A program made the translations under genes and the position numbers. The notes below the pieces were generated by a model, which had not been told where the DNA came from, ran no database searches, and saw only the letters and a program-made list of their open reading frames with translations. A DNA stretch of 64,000 nt from Microstegium vimineum (lineage: Eukaryota; Streptophyta; Magnoliopsida; Poales; Poaceae), in assembly GCA_022036555.1 (NCBI GenBank), contig CM039119.1, forward strand, positions 8,556,001-8,620,000. The letters run 5' to 3'. Positions within the stretch are counted from its first letter, which is position 1. Each line of letters begins with the position of its first letter. Positions 12,040 to 22,113 of the stretch are shown here, in pieces.

Positions 12040-14263
12040 AGAAATAAGACAATTAAGCGTTGATTCACCACCCGTCGCCCTGCGATCGAAGCGCCACAGG
12101 ATCCAACTAGTGGTGGTGGTGCTGAACATGACCAAGGAGACGATGACAACTAGCAAGGGGATCAAAGACCTTGGAGCCCTAGCCATATGCTGAACCTATA
12201 ACAAGGAGACAAGGTAATAACTTAGGTCATACCTAAAAACACGGTAGATATAGCCAGAAAAGATTGATGGAGACGTATTTATAAATTTTGAAGCAGGTTC
12301 CGCCGGAAGGTCCAAGTACTGGTGAGGGTACCAGCAGAACTAAGCGTGGTGCAACAAAGCTCCCTCAGCCAAGTAGACGTTGGCACATCTCTTAGTTCGA
12401 CCAAGTAGGGGAGCAGGTGGAGCTGATTAAAGCACTGGGCCCATACAAGAGTACCATCGGGGCACTTGTAAGGGACTTCATCCCCATCAAATACAGGAAG
12501 TGGAATGGAAGTGAGCAAGACCCGTGGAGGGTTCCAGAAATTGAGAAGGAACTAGTTTGGAACAATCTCAGAGGGTATTTCACTTTCCCTAATGATTTTG
12601 ATAAGGCAACAATCAAGAAGAAGGCCAAGGAAATCATGGGTCACTCCTTCAAGAATTTCAAGGGAAAGTTGCACAAGCTAATCAAGGAGGAAAAAGAGCC
12701 AGATTTTGCGGGAGGTCAACTCAGCAAGCAGAGGGACTTCTGGGAGGAGTTCAAGGCTTACAAGCTATCCAAAGAGGTCAGGGCAGCAAGCGAAAGAAAT
12801 AAAGAAAACTCGCTTAGGGCAAATAATCCTCACCGCCTAGGATCGCGTGGGTATGTAAGGAAGATTCTAGAATGGGAATCCCGACTCCATGAACTAGAGC
12901 AGAGAGGCATTACACCTCAGACAAGCGATTGGCAGCCCAGATCAATGAACTACCTACTCGCAAGGGGGGCACAATACAATGCTGACAGAAGCCTTTCCGC
13001 CAGCACTGAACCCGTCACCGATCTCCTCCAGAAGATTTCCACGATCACTGAGGAAGTGCATAGAGGGGCCCACAAGTCTGATAGAGAAAATGACGTGCTC
13101 ACGCAAGCACTTGGAACCAAGGAGCACCCCGGTCGCACTAGAGGAGCCTGGGTAATTCCTTGGGAGAAAGCATTTGAAGGTGAATCTGCTTCCTATAGGA
13201 GCCGGGCGAGGGCTAGAACGCAAAGAGAAGAGGAGTTCCAAAGGATGCGAGAGGAGTTAGAACAGAGCATGGAAGCACGGATAGCTGCTCAAGTGGCGAG
13301 CGCTATGCAAACCATGTGTTCGAGTCAAGGGCCGCATGCAAGGCTTTGAATAGCCCAGTGCCCGGCAAGGGCCGCAGTAGCTATGGCTCAACCCCTATGC
13401 CTGACGACGAAGAGGTCAATGCTCCTCATCCGGTGGACGACATCAAAGAACCTGTGAATGTCAGGTTGTACATCCGTCAGCAGTGGACCAAAGACAAGGT
13501 GGTTGTCGGACAAGCATTTCCTAGAGGAGAGAACGTCATTCATGGCAAGCCAGTGCCACTTGGGTATGCCAGGGTCAGCATTGATAAGATCTTGGACAAG
13601 AAGTACAATAAGATATATATTGATTTCCCAGTAGAGAAAGATAGGCCGCGTCTAGTTCACAACTTGGGCACTCGTGTTGCTTGGCGCAAACGCTTCATCA
13701 AGCTAGATGAGCAGCCATCTTCGGATGATGAGGATGATAGTGAATCATCTCGGTCACCTCCGCGAAGAGGTTTCTCTCCTCGTCAAGATCCACCGACACC
13801 TCCTCCACCGTCAAAGGAGAAGACTCCTTCTCCACCGTCAAAGGAGAAGACTCCTCCTCCTCCTCCTCCACCACCAGCTTCAAAGTCCTTAGGACTAGGA
13901 TCTCGATGGCCTAGCTCTAGATCAGGTTCGACTTCGCAATAGAATAGGTCATCAGCTTCGGTTGGTAAAGATCCCAAGACGACTAGTAAAAGGCAGAAGC
14001 CAGCGTCGACTAAGGACAATATTCTACGAGCTCAAATTGCAGAAAAGGCCGCCAAACTTGCCTTGTTTGAACGATTGGCTTATATACCTGAGTACTTATC
14101 ACAGAGCCAGTTTGAAAGGCAAAGCAAAAATAAAGGTAATCAAGAAAGAGTTAGAGAAATACACACCTTAGAACAGCTACAGATACAAAACTTGGCCATG
14201 GAAACGAAAATAAGCATGAAGGAGGCCGAAAATCTATATTTTGGAAGCACCGAATTTTAAAAT
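12040..14263 (+). pseudogene. CACTA Transposase_24-like / DUF8039-like gene, interrupted
   Basis: A short upstream exon may cover about 12040-12140. The main reading frame begins after an acceptor at about 12296 and includes a stop at about 12391. It continues with a region resembling plant transposase family 24 (RDFIPIKYRKWN, then WNNLRGYFTFP, at about 12470-12800) and a coiled coil ending in an Arg/Glu-rich helix near 13300. A frame change near 13316-13349 leads into a second conserved block (VNVRLYIRQQWTKDK to WRKRFIKLD), followed by Pro/Ser/Lys repeats at about 13790-13870. A further stop at 13940-13942 interrupts a Lys-rich tail that ends at about 14260. The number of breaks marks it as inactive, unless some are unrecognised introns. 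Confidence 0.65.
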
Positions 14264-14629
14264 GCTAAAGTTGTATACAAGTTTCAACTAGGCAAGCCTA
14301 TGGTCGCCAACGAAAAAGAGTATAAAAATTTGCCAACAAACATGCGACAATTGCATGATTATTACATCATAGATAGTAACAGCAGCAAAGACAAGAATGC
14401 AACCTTTGAAATATGCAACCTTTGAAGTATGCATCCCTTCCTATGTGGTTTTTAATCATCCTGAAGAAGTTATGCATACTATTTATTATGAAGACCTCTT
14501 TCAACTCTTTCAACGACGCTCGTTGGATGCGCAGGTTATGATGTTATGAACTCTGTAAGTACCATACCCTAACAACGTTATAATAAACTATGTGATATGC
14601 ATTTGAATATATTCATGTTTATTTTGCAG

Positions 14630-15538
14630 GTATGTAGCAAAATTTTGCTTTCAAGAGAGAAAGAGCAATTTTGACTTCTTGTACCCCATCTATGTAAATG
14701 AGACAACATGTAAAGCCGGTCTCACAGATCCCTATGTATCAAAAAGTTTGAAGATTGAGTTTGAAAGAATGTTCTCAGTCCAGAAAACAAACGCACTGCT
14801 AACCTACAACCGCGAGTATTTTTTCTCGACCCTTACTTAAGTGTTTTTTCTTGACATGTCATTCAATAACATGGACTTTGTGATTACAGCAACCATTACG
14901 TCCTCGTAGATACCAGTCTTAAAGATTCAACTATCGAGGTGTGGGACTCAAGGAAGAAGCCACTTAAGCTTATCGACCCCCTAGTCACAGTGCTAAATAA
15001 GTAAGTGAACCCAACATCACAACACTTTCAATCACATATAATATTGTAATTAATGTCCTCAGCCTTCATACTTCATTTACATTGTCACATAGAATGAAGG
15101 CATTACCTGATTGAAAAAATGTGGAGCCTAAGATGCAAAAGAAATGGAGAGCCCCATTCAAAGTGCAGTATATGAAGAGGGTCAAGACCCTAGATCAACC
15201 AATGGGGAACAACGAATGCGGGTTCTATGTGATGTGGGCAATGCTTGTCTACTTTGGCGCAAAACTAGGAATAGGAAATGGCATGGTACGTAGACGTCTC
15301 ATTTTAATTCTATTGTTTTGTCTTACGTATATGCATCTCAATATCATCTTGTATCAATTTACAGCGCCAAGATCAGAACCACAACAGGTTGCTAGATTTT
15401 GAGATAAAAGGATTGCAAGAGGAGATAGCAGCTCTTATTCTAGACGAGATAGTGTATAGAAAAGGATCTTTCGCCATTGTGAAGAGTGAGAACTTCAAGA
15501 AGAACTACGGAAAAGATCGCCTCGAAAGGTTATTGTAA
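14630..15538 (+). pseudogene. ULP1-type (C48) cysteine protease domain of the CACTA element
   Basis: Exon-like pieces encode YPIYVNETTCKAGL (about 14680-14715), then NHYVLVDTS followed by IEVWDSRKK (about 14890-14957), then GNNECGFYVMW (about 15208-15240). These give the His, Asp and Cys of the SUMO-protease catalytic triad in the right order. The frame ends KDRLERLL at 15538. Intervening stretches have GTAAGT-like donors (after about 15001) and look like introns. Grass CACTA elements are known to carry such captured C48 domains. I cannot say whether it is still spliced correctly. Confidence 0.65.
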
Positions 15539-15754
15539 TGCGATATTTAATTTGATACTTTAAGTTTTGTTTGGATGTTTTGTAATAATTATTATAAATG
15601 TGTGATGGGTTTGTATTATCGCTGGTCCACAACCACCTTCAATTCACATCGATATCAAATGGTTCGATAGCAAACACCTCCATGACCTCCCACCCCACCA
15701 CCCCTAAACCCCAAATGAAAATAAAACAATTAATAAAATACAATTTAAAAAATA

Positions 15755-15950
15755 ATATCACTGCCGGTTCAAATAAAACCGGCAGTGATGTGCCTAACCG
15801 ACAGTGATGGTGCAAGCATCATTGCCGGTTTGTAACACGAACCGGCAGTGATGATACGACCTCATCGAAGTGGTTGTGTCGGTTCAAAAACCGTCACTGA
15901 AGGGGGGTTTTGAACCGGCACTGATTTGATTTGGGTTTCGGCAGTAGTGC
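15755..15950 (+). repeat. CACTA subterminal repeat array and terminus
   Basis: At least seven copies of ACCGGCAGTGAT/CACTGCCGGTT variants in both orientations precede the TAGTG end at 15946-15950. In this superfamily such subterminal motifs bind the TnpA-type protein. Confidence 0.75.
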
Positions 15951-16038
15951 CCGCGCTTCTTTGGAGAAGGAGCTAGCCACCTAGCCGGTCGGCTACATAC
16001 GCACGATCTATCCCCTTCGATCCTCTGCTTCGGCATGC

Positions 16039-17122
16039 CCCAATTTTTCAGAATTTAGCCCTTTTTTGAATTATTTTCACATTTGGACCCCTGGAGAAAC
16101 TAATTGCAGATTTAGACCCTGGGGTCGGCGCCATACCCCACGACGTCGAGCTTTGCGATCAGAACCAATGTGGCAGCCGACGTGGCAGGAAGGTCGGCGC
16201 CGCGGAGCACGGCGCCGAGGTATGTAATACAGAAACGCATGTATAGTCCAGTTGGTCGAGGCTTGAGGTGTTGAGCCTTTGGTCGTGGGTTCAAACACGG
16301 ATCTATACATTTTGCTATGTTTTTAAGCAATATTTTTTATAGAATACATTTTGTTTATAATTATGAATTAATTTTAATTATAAGTAAGTATAATATTTTT
16401 ATATGATGTATTTATTTAATTATAATTCTGGAGTAACTATTTATTTATTTATTTATTTATTAGTTTATATATCTCGACTAAAATTTATTGATGGATAAAA
16501 AGTTATTTCAAAATCAAAGCATTAGAACAACCAAACTCATTGTTTCAAACATTAAATAAAAAATAAATTATAAAACGGAATGTTTCAAGAGCTTATAAAA
16601 ATAAATTAAATAATTCTTATTTTGAAATTAAATAAAAACAAATTATAAAAAGTAGCAAAAATTGTGTTGATTCATTACTTTAAACACATGACCAAAGGCT
16701 AAAACACCACATGCCTGAACTACACATGTGGTTTTGAAGAAAACTAGAAACAAATATTACTTATTCTATTTACAAAGGCTAGATATATAAATAAAAAACA
16801 TACCAAAATGTATAGATTTGTGTTTGAACCCACAACCAAAGACTCAAACCTCAAGCCTTGACCAACTAGACTACACATATGTTTCTATATTACATATCTC
16901 GGCGCCGTGATCTATGGCGCCGAGCTAGACCTTCCTGCCACATCGGCTGCCACGTTGGTTCTGGTCGTAAAGCTCGGCGCCGTGGGACATGGCGCCGAGC
17001 TGTGTTACCTCGGCGCCGTGGGGCATGGCGCCGACCACAGGGTCCAAATATGTAATTAGTTTCTCTAGGGGTCTAAATGTGAAAATAATTCAAAAAAAAT
17101 GGCCAAATTCTGAAAAATTCGG
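16039..17122. mobile_element. Mutator-like foldback element, 9-bp TSD TCGGCATGC
   Basis: The element is 1084 bp. It opens CCCAATTTTTCAGAATTTAG and closes with a near-exact inverted copy. Arms of roughly 290-320 bp (about 16039-16330 and 16800-17122) are inverted repeats of each other. TCGGCATGC occurs immediately outside both ends (16030-16038 and 17123-17131), a perfect 9-bp duplication as made by Mutator-like transposases. The middle (16330-16800) is AT-rich with a TTTA microsatellite and no transposase, so the element is non-autonomous. It ends about 230 bp upstream of the TATA box of the first ELIP gene. Confidence 0.85.
16239..16310 (+). other. tRNA-like module in the left arm of the Mutator-like element
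   Basis: TGTATAG (16240-16246) and CTATACA (16303-16309) can pair as a 7-bp acceptor stem enclosing 56 nt. Inside are an A-box-like TAGTCCAGTTGG (16244-16255), a five-pair GGCTT/GAGCC stem in the anticodon position, and a B-box-like GGGTTCAAACAC in a CGTG/CACG T-arm. The mirror copy in the right arm (about 16807-16880, minus strand) keeps the same elements with a wobble pair in the acceptor stem. Whether it is transcribed is unknown. Confidence 0.45.
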
Positions 17123-17264
17123 TCGGCATGCATGCATGGCGCCCTGGCCGTCCACGTTGCCGGCCGGCGACGCGCGCGCGCGATCGCACACGGCACACCC
17201 ACAGCCCTTGCTGCAGGCTTGCGTTGCCTGTCCCAGCAGCAGCTGAATTCACGGCCGTGAATCG

Positions 17265-17291
17265 CCCGCCGACGTGGCCCCCGCCGCCGCC
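17265..17291 (+). promoter_or_regulatory. ELIP promoter block with DRE and ABRE cores
   Basis: CCGCCGACGTGGCCCCCGCC contains GCCGAC (DRE/CRT core) overlapping GACGTGGC (ABRE/G-box core). The same block occurs at 21859-21880 upstream of the second ELIP gene. It lies about 80 bp upstream of the TATA box. Confidence 0.6.
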
Positions 17292-17352
17292 ACGACGGCC
17301 AACCTCGTCACGGGTGACGTTCCGCTAGCCGCCCTCCCCGCCTAGCTACCTC

Positions 17353-17358
17353 TATAAA
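17353..17358 (+). promoter_or_regulatory. TATA box of ELIP gene 1
   Basis: TATAAA in the context CTCTATAAAGC, 117 bp upstream of the chosen ATG. The second ELIP gene has the same CTATAAAGC at 21962. Confidence 0.7.
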
Positions 17359-17474
17359 GCACACCACAAGCGCACGACAGCAGCAGAAGCAAGCCGCAGC
17401 TACCTTAGATCCGTGTGCCACAGCTACAAGCCAGCAGCAGCTCAGCACTTCTCTTCTGCCAAGCAACGACGGTG

Positions 17475-18035
17475 ATGGCCTCCGCCTCCGCGTCCGCGAG
17501 CTCCCTCGCCTTCCTCATCCCGGGCACGCGCGCCAGCGCCGCCGGCCGCTTCCCCACCGCCCAGCTCCCGGCGGGACCCGTGGCCGGGCGTGTCGTTGCC
17601 CCGCGCCGCCGCGCGCGCGCGCTGCTCGTCAGGGCCTCCAAGCAGTCGACCGAGGACGACGCCACTGCCGCTCCGAAGACGCCACCACCGGGGCTGTGGG
17701 ACGCGCTGGCGTTCCGCGGGCCAGCACCGGAGCGGATCAACGGGCGGCTGGCCATGGTGGGGTTCGTGTCGGCGCTCGCCGTCGAGGCCACCCGCGGCGA
17801 TGGCCTCCTCGCGCAGGCCGGCAACGGCGCCGGCCTCGCGTGGTTCGCGTACACCGCCGTCGCCCTCTCCGCTGCGTCGCTGGTGCCGCTGCTCCAGGGG
17901 GAGAGCGCTCAGAGCAGGAGCAGCGGGTTCATGACCGCCGACGCCGAGCTCTGGAACGGTCGCTTCGCTATGCTCGGACTCGTCGCGCTCGCCGTCACCG
18001 AGTACCTTACCGGCGCGCCCTTCGTCAACGTGTAA
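17475..18035 (+). CDS. ELIP: early light-induced protein, chloroplastic (copy 1)
   Basis: This intronless frame encodes 186 residues. Residues 1-53 are rich in Ala, Ser and Arg and end in LVRA|S, a typical chloroplast transit peptide. The mature part has three predicted membrane helices: 86-106 with the pigment-binding motif ERINGRLAMVGF, 120-140, and 156-178 with the matching ELWNGRFAMLGL. This is the three-helix ELIP layout of the chlorophyll a/b-binding superfamily. ELIPs sit in thylakoids, accumulate under high light, cold or dehydration, and are thought to bind free chlorophyll and limit photo-oxidation. I chose the ATG at 17475 because it follows the TATA box properly and starts the transit peptide; an in-frame upstream start would add 20 residues. 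Its promoter has a shared DRE/ABRE block, and a Mutator-like insertion ends about 350 bp upstream of the ATG. Confidence 0.93.
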   Translation: MASASASASSLAFLIPGTRASAAGRFPTAQLPAGPVAGRVVAPRRRARALLVRASKQSTEDDATAAPKTPPPGLWDALAFRGPAPERINGRLAMVGFVSALAVEATRGDGLLAQAGNGAGLAWFAYTAVALSAASLVPLLQGESAQSRSSGFMTADAELWNGRFAMLGLVALAVTEYLTGAPFVNV

Positions 18036-18479
18036 ATTATACAACGGGCCGGGGGTGTTGCAGTAGTACTTTTATGTATGCATGCATGTCATTACAGTAG
18101 CATGGAAATTACTGTATTTTTTTTTTAGGATCCACTGAAAAAAAAAAGTACTGGTAAGAGAATAGTTACAGACTTGCAACACTCGTTTCAGAAATTGTGT
18201 TGTCTCCGTGCAAAACCCGCATGCCAAATTTCAGTTTCCTGTACTGTTATACTCCTAGTTCAAATGAATATTCTTCGCAACATAAAAGCTGACATAGCAT
18301 GATACTTATTCTAAGGGCTTGTTTTGGATGAAATAGGGCTAGTCACTAGTTGAGACTAAAAATAGTGCAAATTAAATTAAACTTTACAACACTTACTACA
18401 AATAACTTTTTTGATTAAAATTATAAAAAAATATGATCCACAAATATGACTCCAAATAGGTATATTCTAAACTAAATTA
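18036..18479. other. 3' flank of ELIP gene 1
   Basis: The 3' untranslated region probably ends within the first 150-250 bp, near the T-run and A-run at about 18115-18150. The rest is AT-rich, with a possible degenerate MITE from about 18310. No gene was seen. Confidence 0.5.
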
Positions 18480-18481
18480 TA

Positions 18482-18738
18482 CTCTCTCCGTTCAACATTA
18501 TAATAAGTCATTCCAACTTTATTGAAGAATCAAACATTCCAAGTTTTGACCAAAATTAGAGAGAATTATAAGTATGACATCAAACACGTGTATTATGAAA
18601 TACAATTAATGAAGAATTGATTGATATTTATTTAGTATCATAAATGTTATTATTTTATTATATAAATTTGGTTAAACTTGAGATGTTTTAACTCTTAAGA
18701 AAGTTATTAAAATAATTTATAATTTGAGACGGATGGAG
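18482..18738. mobile_element. Stowaway MITE (257 bp) with TA target
   Basis: The ends CTCTCTCCGTTC and GACGGATGGAG are inverted repeats of the Stowaway type and are flanked by TA at 18480-18481 and 18739-18740. The interior is AT-rich and non-coding. A second degenerate right end (GGGACGAAAGGAGTA) lies at about 18853-18868. Confidence 0.75.
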
Positions 18739-18968
18739 TATTTCATAACAAATAGAATATTATTTATTTAATATATTATTTTTTTGTATTTTAATATAAT
18801 TTTGATCAAGTTTTATTTTTTGAATTATCTCTATTTTAAATGATATATTTTTGGGACGAAAGGAGTATACATCAAGAGTATAGTATATCTCCCTACTTAT
18901 ATACAGTAATTGGAATAAAATGATAAAATAATATTATTTTAATTAAAAATAATTTATCAATACGAAGA

Positions 18969-19200
18969 ATGGCTCACCATACCGTCCCCAAACACCCCCA
19001 AAGGAGAGACGAGGAAGGAGACAAGAAGCGTGACGACGCTTGAGTCCTGTGATTAACATGATGCAGAGTATCTGAGTATGGGCCATACACATGAGAGGCA
19101 GAGGAGAGAGGACAGCTGAACAACTTCATCTTGCGTAGTGCACCTTCAGATGGTTATGCTACGTCATTATCTAAAAGAATAATGATGTTAGCTCAAAATA
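18969..19200. repeat. duplicated ELIP 3' flank, copy A
   Basis: The stretch with CACCATACCGTCCCCAAACA, the ATTAACATGATGCAGAGTAT string and CATTATCTAAAAGAAT recurs, diverged, at about 24815-25115 downstream of the second ELIP gene. Confidence 0.6.
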
Positions 19201-19229
19201 GTGTTAACGAATCTGCTTAAAAAAGCGTA

Positions 19230-20152
19230 GAGCAACTCCAACGGTTTTGTAAATAAACTTTGCATTCTTGTTTTAAAAAAAAATTAAAAAATCATATTCA
19301 AGGATCTAGCAAATGAGCTTTGTATTTTTATTAACTTAGTAAACTTATTTAAAGAATTGGCATATACGTCTACTATCCTCGCGCTTGGCATTCCTGGGAC
19401 GCGCTGTTTTCTCCCCGCTGCCCGCGTTTTTTGCGATCGCCGCCGCCGGTGTGTTCCTGAACGAGTGTTTGCTTATTGCTTGGTGCTTGTACGAGCTCCT
19501 GTACGAGTGTCAGGTGCTATGCAGACCTGCAGCTGCTGTGCTTCACGGCAGAAAAGACATTCATTTGCTGGTTCTCTGATACAAATAAATATATCCATGT
19601 GTGTTGGAAGGAAATCACTGCAAAGGACTGCACCGATTCGGGACTTGATCAACAGCCGGTAGTGATCCTCACTACGTTAAAATCGATTTTACATAGTGTT
19701 GCCAAAAATACTTTCGTGACGGACACCTTTCCTGTCCACCACGATAATTCCCTATACCAGCTTTGCTCAGTCGGTAGCCTAAGCGTCCGTTGTGGTTAAT
19801 CATTTATCACAGCGGACGACATAATGTGACCGTAACGGTTAATGTGTTTACCGCAGCGGTCACATAGGCCTGGAAAGCACTGCCGCTGGGTCCGGTTCCT
19901 GGTGTCCGTGTGGTCCTGGCAGACCCCGCCCGGCCGGCCAGAAAGCGATGCTGCTCAAGATCACGCAGGAACACGAGCCGGTGGTGCACGCGCGCGTGAA
20001 GAAGCAACATGACCGAGTGAATAAAAAATTTTGCGGCAAAACACCTTGTCCACAATTTTAGCAATTACAAACTCAATTTTCCCAAACCGTTGAAGATTGA
20101 TTCTTTTTAACTTTGGTATTAAATAAAAAATATAAAATCATTGGAGTTGCTC
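19230..20152. mobile_element. non-autonomous TIR element (GAGCAACTCCAAC ends), 923 bp
   Basis: GAGCAACTCCAACGGTTTTG at the left and ATTGGAGTTGCTC at the right are inverted repeats. The outer 130-150 bp on each side resemble the 346-bp element at 28644-28989. The middle (about 19370-20015) is GC-richer and absent from the short copy. It contains several hairpins and short ORFs that I do not recognise. The superfamily is unsettled because no clear target duplication was seen. Confidence 0.6.
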
Positions 20153-20683
20153 AGAGATGGAGTCTTCTACAAAGAGGTAAAGAAGGATAATAATTATTAA
20201 CAACGCATGGCTAGTATTGAAATTTTCAAATGTTTCCGCCTCAAATAGGTCCAACAATATGCGAGAACTGGTCATAAATCAGTTGATAAGTTTGGTTTAT
20301 AAATTTAAGTGAACAAGACCTTAGTTTTCTTGTGGTGGAACTTGCTCACGCATGTTTAAGTTCTTGACTTGACACTTTTTAGTAGTAGACGTCTACGTCG
20401 ATAGCGAGGCGTCTATGGTAACTTCGTGAAATTTCAAAAAAAAAATTAACTTCGAAGATACTCATAGGGATATGGTTTACGTACGTATGTTCATAAAGGT
20501 AAGTGTATGTCTATGTTATTGACGTTATTGTTATACTGTGTAATTTTTTTAAAAAAATAGACCCAACAATATAATATCTGTGGGATAGAAAACATTGATA
20601 AAGTAGCATTCTGCAACTCAAATGCGCTTTGTGCTGCCATATTTATTTGACTCAATTTCTTAAATACGTTTTTTCTCCTATTT

Positions 20684-20830
20684 TGGAACTCCTTTTGTTA
20701 CTTGTGGGGATGAAGATGATCGAACACGACTCTCCAATGACTTTATTATCTCCAAGTTTTGAACTCCTTTCGTTACGTGTGGGGAGATGAAGATGAACAC
20801 GTACCACTCTCTAATGACTTTATTATAACT
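20684..20830. repeat. tandem duplication, two units of about 73 bp
   Basis: GAACTCCTTTTGTTACTTGT... and GAACTCCTTTCGTTACGTGT..., each followed by a GATGAAGATGA stretch and ending AATGACTTTATTAT. Confidence 0.8.
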
Positions 20831-21857
20831 TTTGTCGTCTTCATGCCCGGCGTCACTCACTATAATGTACTCTATGAGATGTATATATAAATATAAGGCC
20901 TGTTTTTCTTCATACCTATATAGTTCCCATCTCTTATACTTACTAGTATACATATTAATCCAACACGGCTGTGGCAAAGAAAAGAATAATAAATGCAATA
21001 ATTTGTTGGTAACCCAAAATGTTGTTCAAGGATTCACCACCTTTTAAAGAGAGGCGAGAAAAAGATGGGGCCACTACTACAAGAACGCATGGGTAATATC
21101 GATATTTCCAGAATTCTCTTCCCGATCTACCATATGTGTTTTGAATAGAAAAACATTGATAAACTACTCAACATATTCAGAAAAAAAAAGATAAATTACT
21201 CGATCAACAGAAGATATTTTTTGTTCCATTAAACTACTTTCATCTTATTTTAGTTTATTTTCTCTCTTATAATATTATTTAATCAGTCAAAATTAACCAA
21301 CTTTTATACTAGACTAATAGAGCCGCCTCCGCGAACTAGCTAGCAGAAATCCGTCGGACGGTTGGAGGTCAGCTCTAGCAGATTCTAGAAAGTTAAATGT
21401 CACTCCTAATCGGGTTGTCATTCATTAAACCAGAATGAATGAACGTCATATGTGCGCCTTTGCTAAAATATCACATGATATATACTCTCTCTGGTACAGT
21501 ACTAACTAACAGTACCTCTCTAGTATAGGCGTATAGTACTGTAGATAGGAGTATCTCCTGCTTGGCCACTACAGAGTAGTGGAGTATGTACTAGCTTGTT
21601 CCAAGAGCATCTGCATGCATGTCGTCACTTGCATCCTCGTAAGTCGTAACCCACTCGTACACGTCTCTGGCTCTCTGGATCTGCTGCATGCGTGGTTCTG
21701 GAATCTTGTGCCACTTTTCGGCGACGGGAGCGGGGAGCCGGCCGGCCACCTCGTCCTTGCCGAACTGCGCGGCTGCCTCGCCGTCCACGTCGATGGCGAC
21801 GCCAGCCACCCAGTTCGCCCGTGATCCTGCCTCACTCCACGTCGCCTCGCCTGCATT
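20831..21857. other. intergenic upstream of ELIP gene 2
   Basis: AT-rich to about 21550, then GC-rich proximal promoter. CCACGTCG-type ACGT cores occur at about 21785 and 21839. No gene was seen; the small open frames here are on both strands and have no recognisable domain. Confidence 0.4.
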
Positions 21858-21858
21858 C

Positions 21859-21880
21859 CCGCCGACGTGGCCCCCGCCGC
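21859..21880 (+). promoter_or_regulatory. ELIP gene 2 promoter block with DRE and ABRE cores
   Basis: The same CCGCCGACGTGGCCCCCGCC block as at 17266, about 100 bp upstream of the TATAAA at 21963. Confidence 0.6.
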
Positions 21881-21962
21881 GGCCGCCCACCACCTCGCCG
21901 TTACGGGCGGGGTGAGCCAAGCCACCAGCCCTAGCTAGGCCCTAGCTCTAGCTCCCCACGCC

Positions 21963-21968
21963 TATAAA
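21963..21968 (+). promoter_or_regulatory. TATA box of ELIP gene 2
   Basis: TATAAA in CCTATAAAGCC, 146 bp upstream of the ATG. Confidence 0.7.
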
Positions 21969-22113
21969 GCCGCGCCACCCTCTGCCAAGTGCCAACCATC
22001 CACAGCACACACGCGGACAGCAAGAAAAGCGAAGCAAAGCAGCCTGCACTCTTGCGCCTGCCTGCCGCTACGAGCCAACGACTCGATCTCCACACCACCT
22101 CATACACACTCCA

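Larger units (their letters stand above)
11976..15950 (+). mobile_element. right portion of a CACTA (En/Spm) transposon
   Basis: The right end is GGGTTTCGGCAGTAGTG at 15934-15950, which reads CACTACTGCCGAAACCC on the other strand, a CACTA terminus. Inside it (15755-15945) are many copies of a 9-12 bp motif (CACTGCCGGTT or its complement), as in CACTA subterminal regions. Upstream lie a Transposase_24-like gene and a C48 protease domain, the usual second-gene content of grass CACTA elements. The TNP2-type transposase gene and the left terminus are not in the window. They may lie beyond the copia element, which would then be nested in this transposon. Confidence 0.75.

Noticed and set aside
13783..14019. 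Glycine/glutamate-rich minus-strand ORF
   Set aside because: It is the complement of the Pro/Ser repeat of the CACTA gene and has no support of its own.
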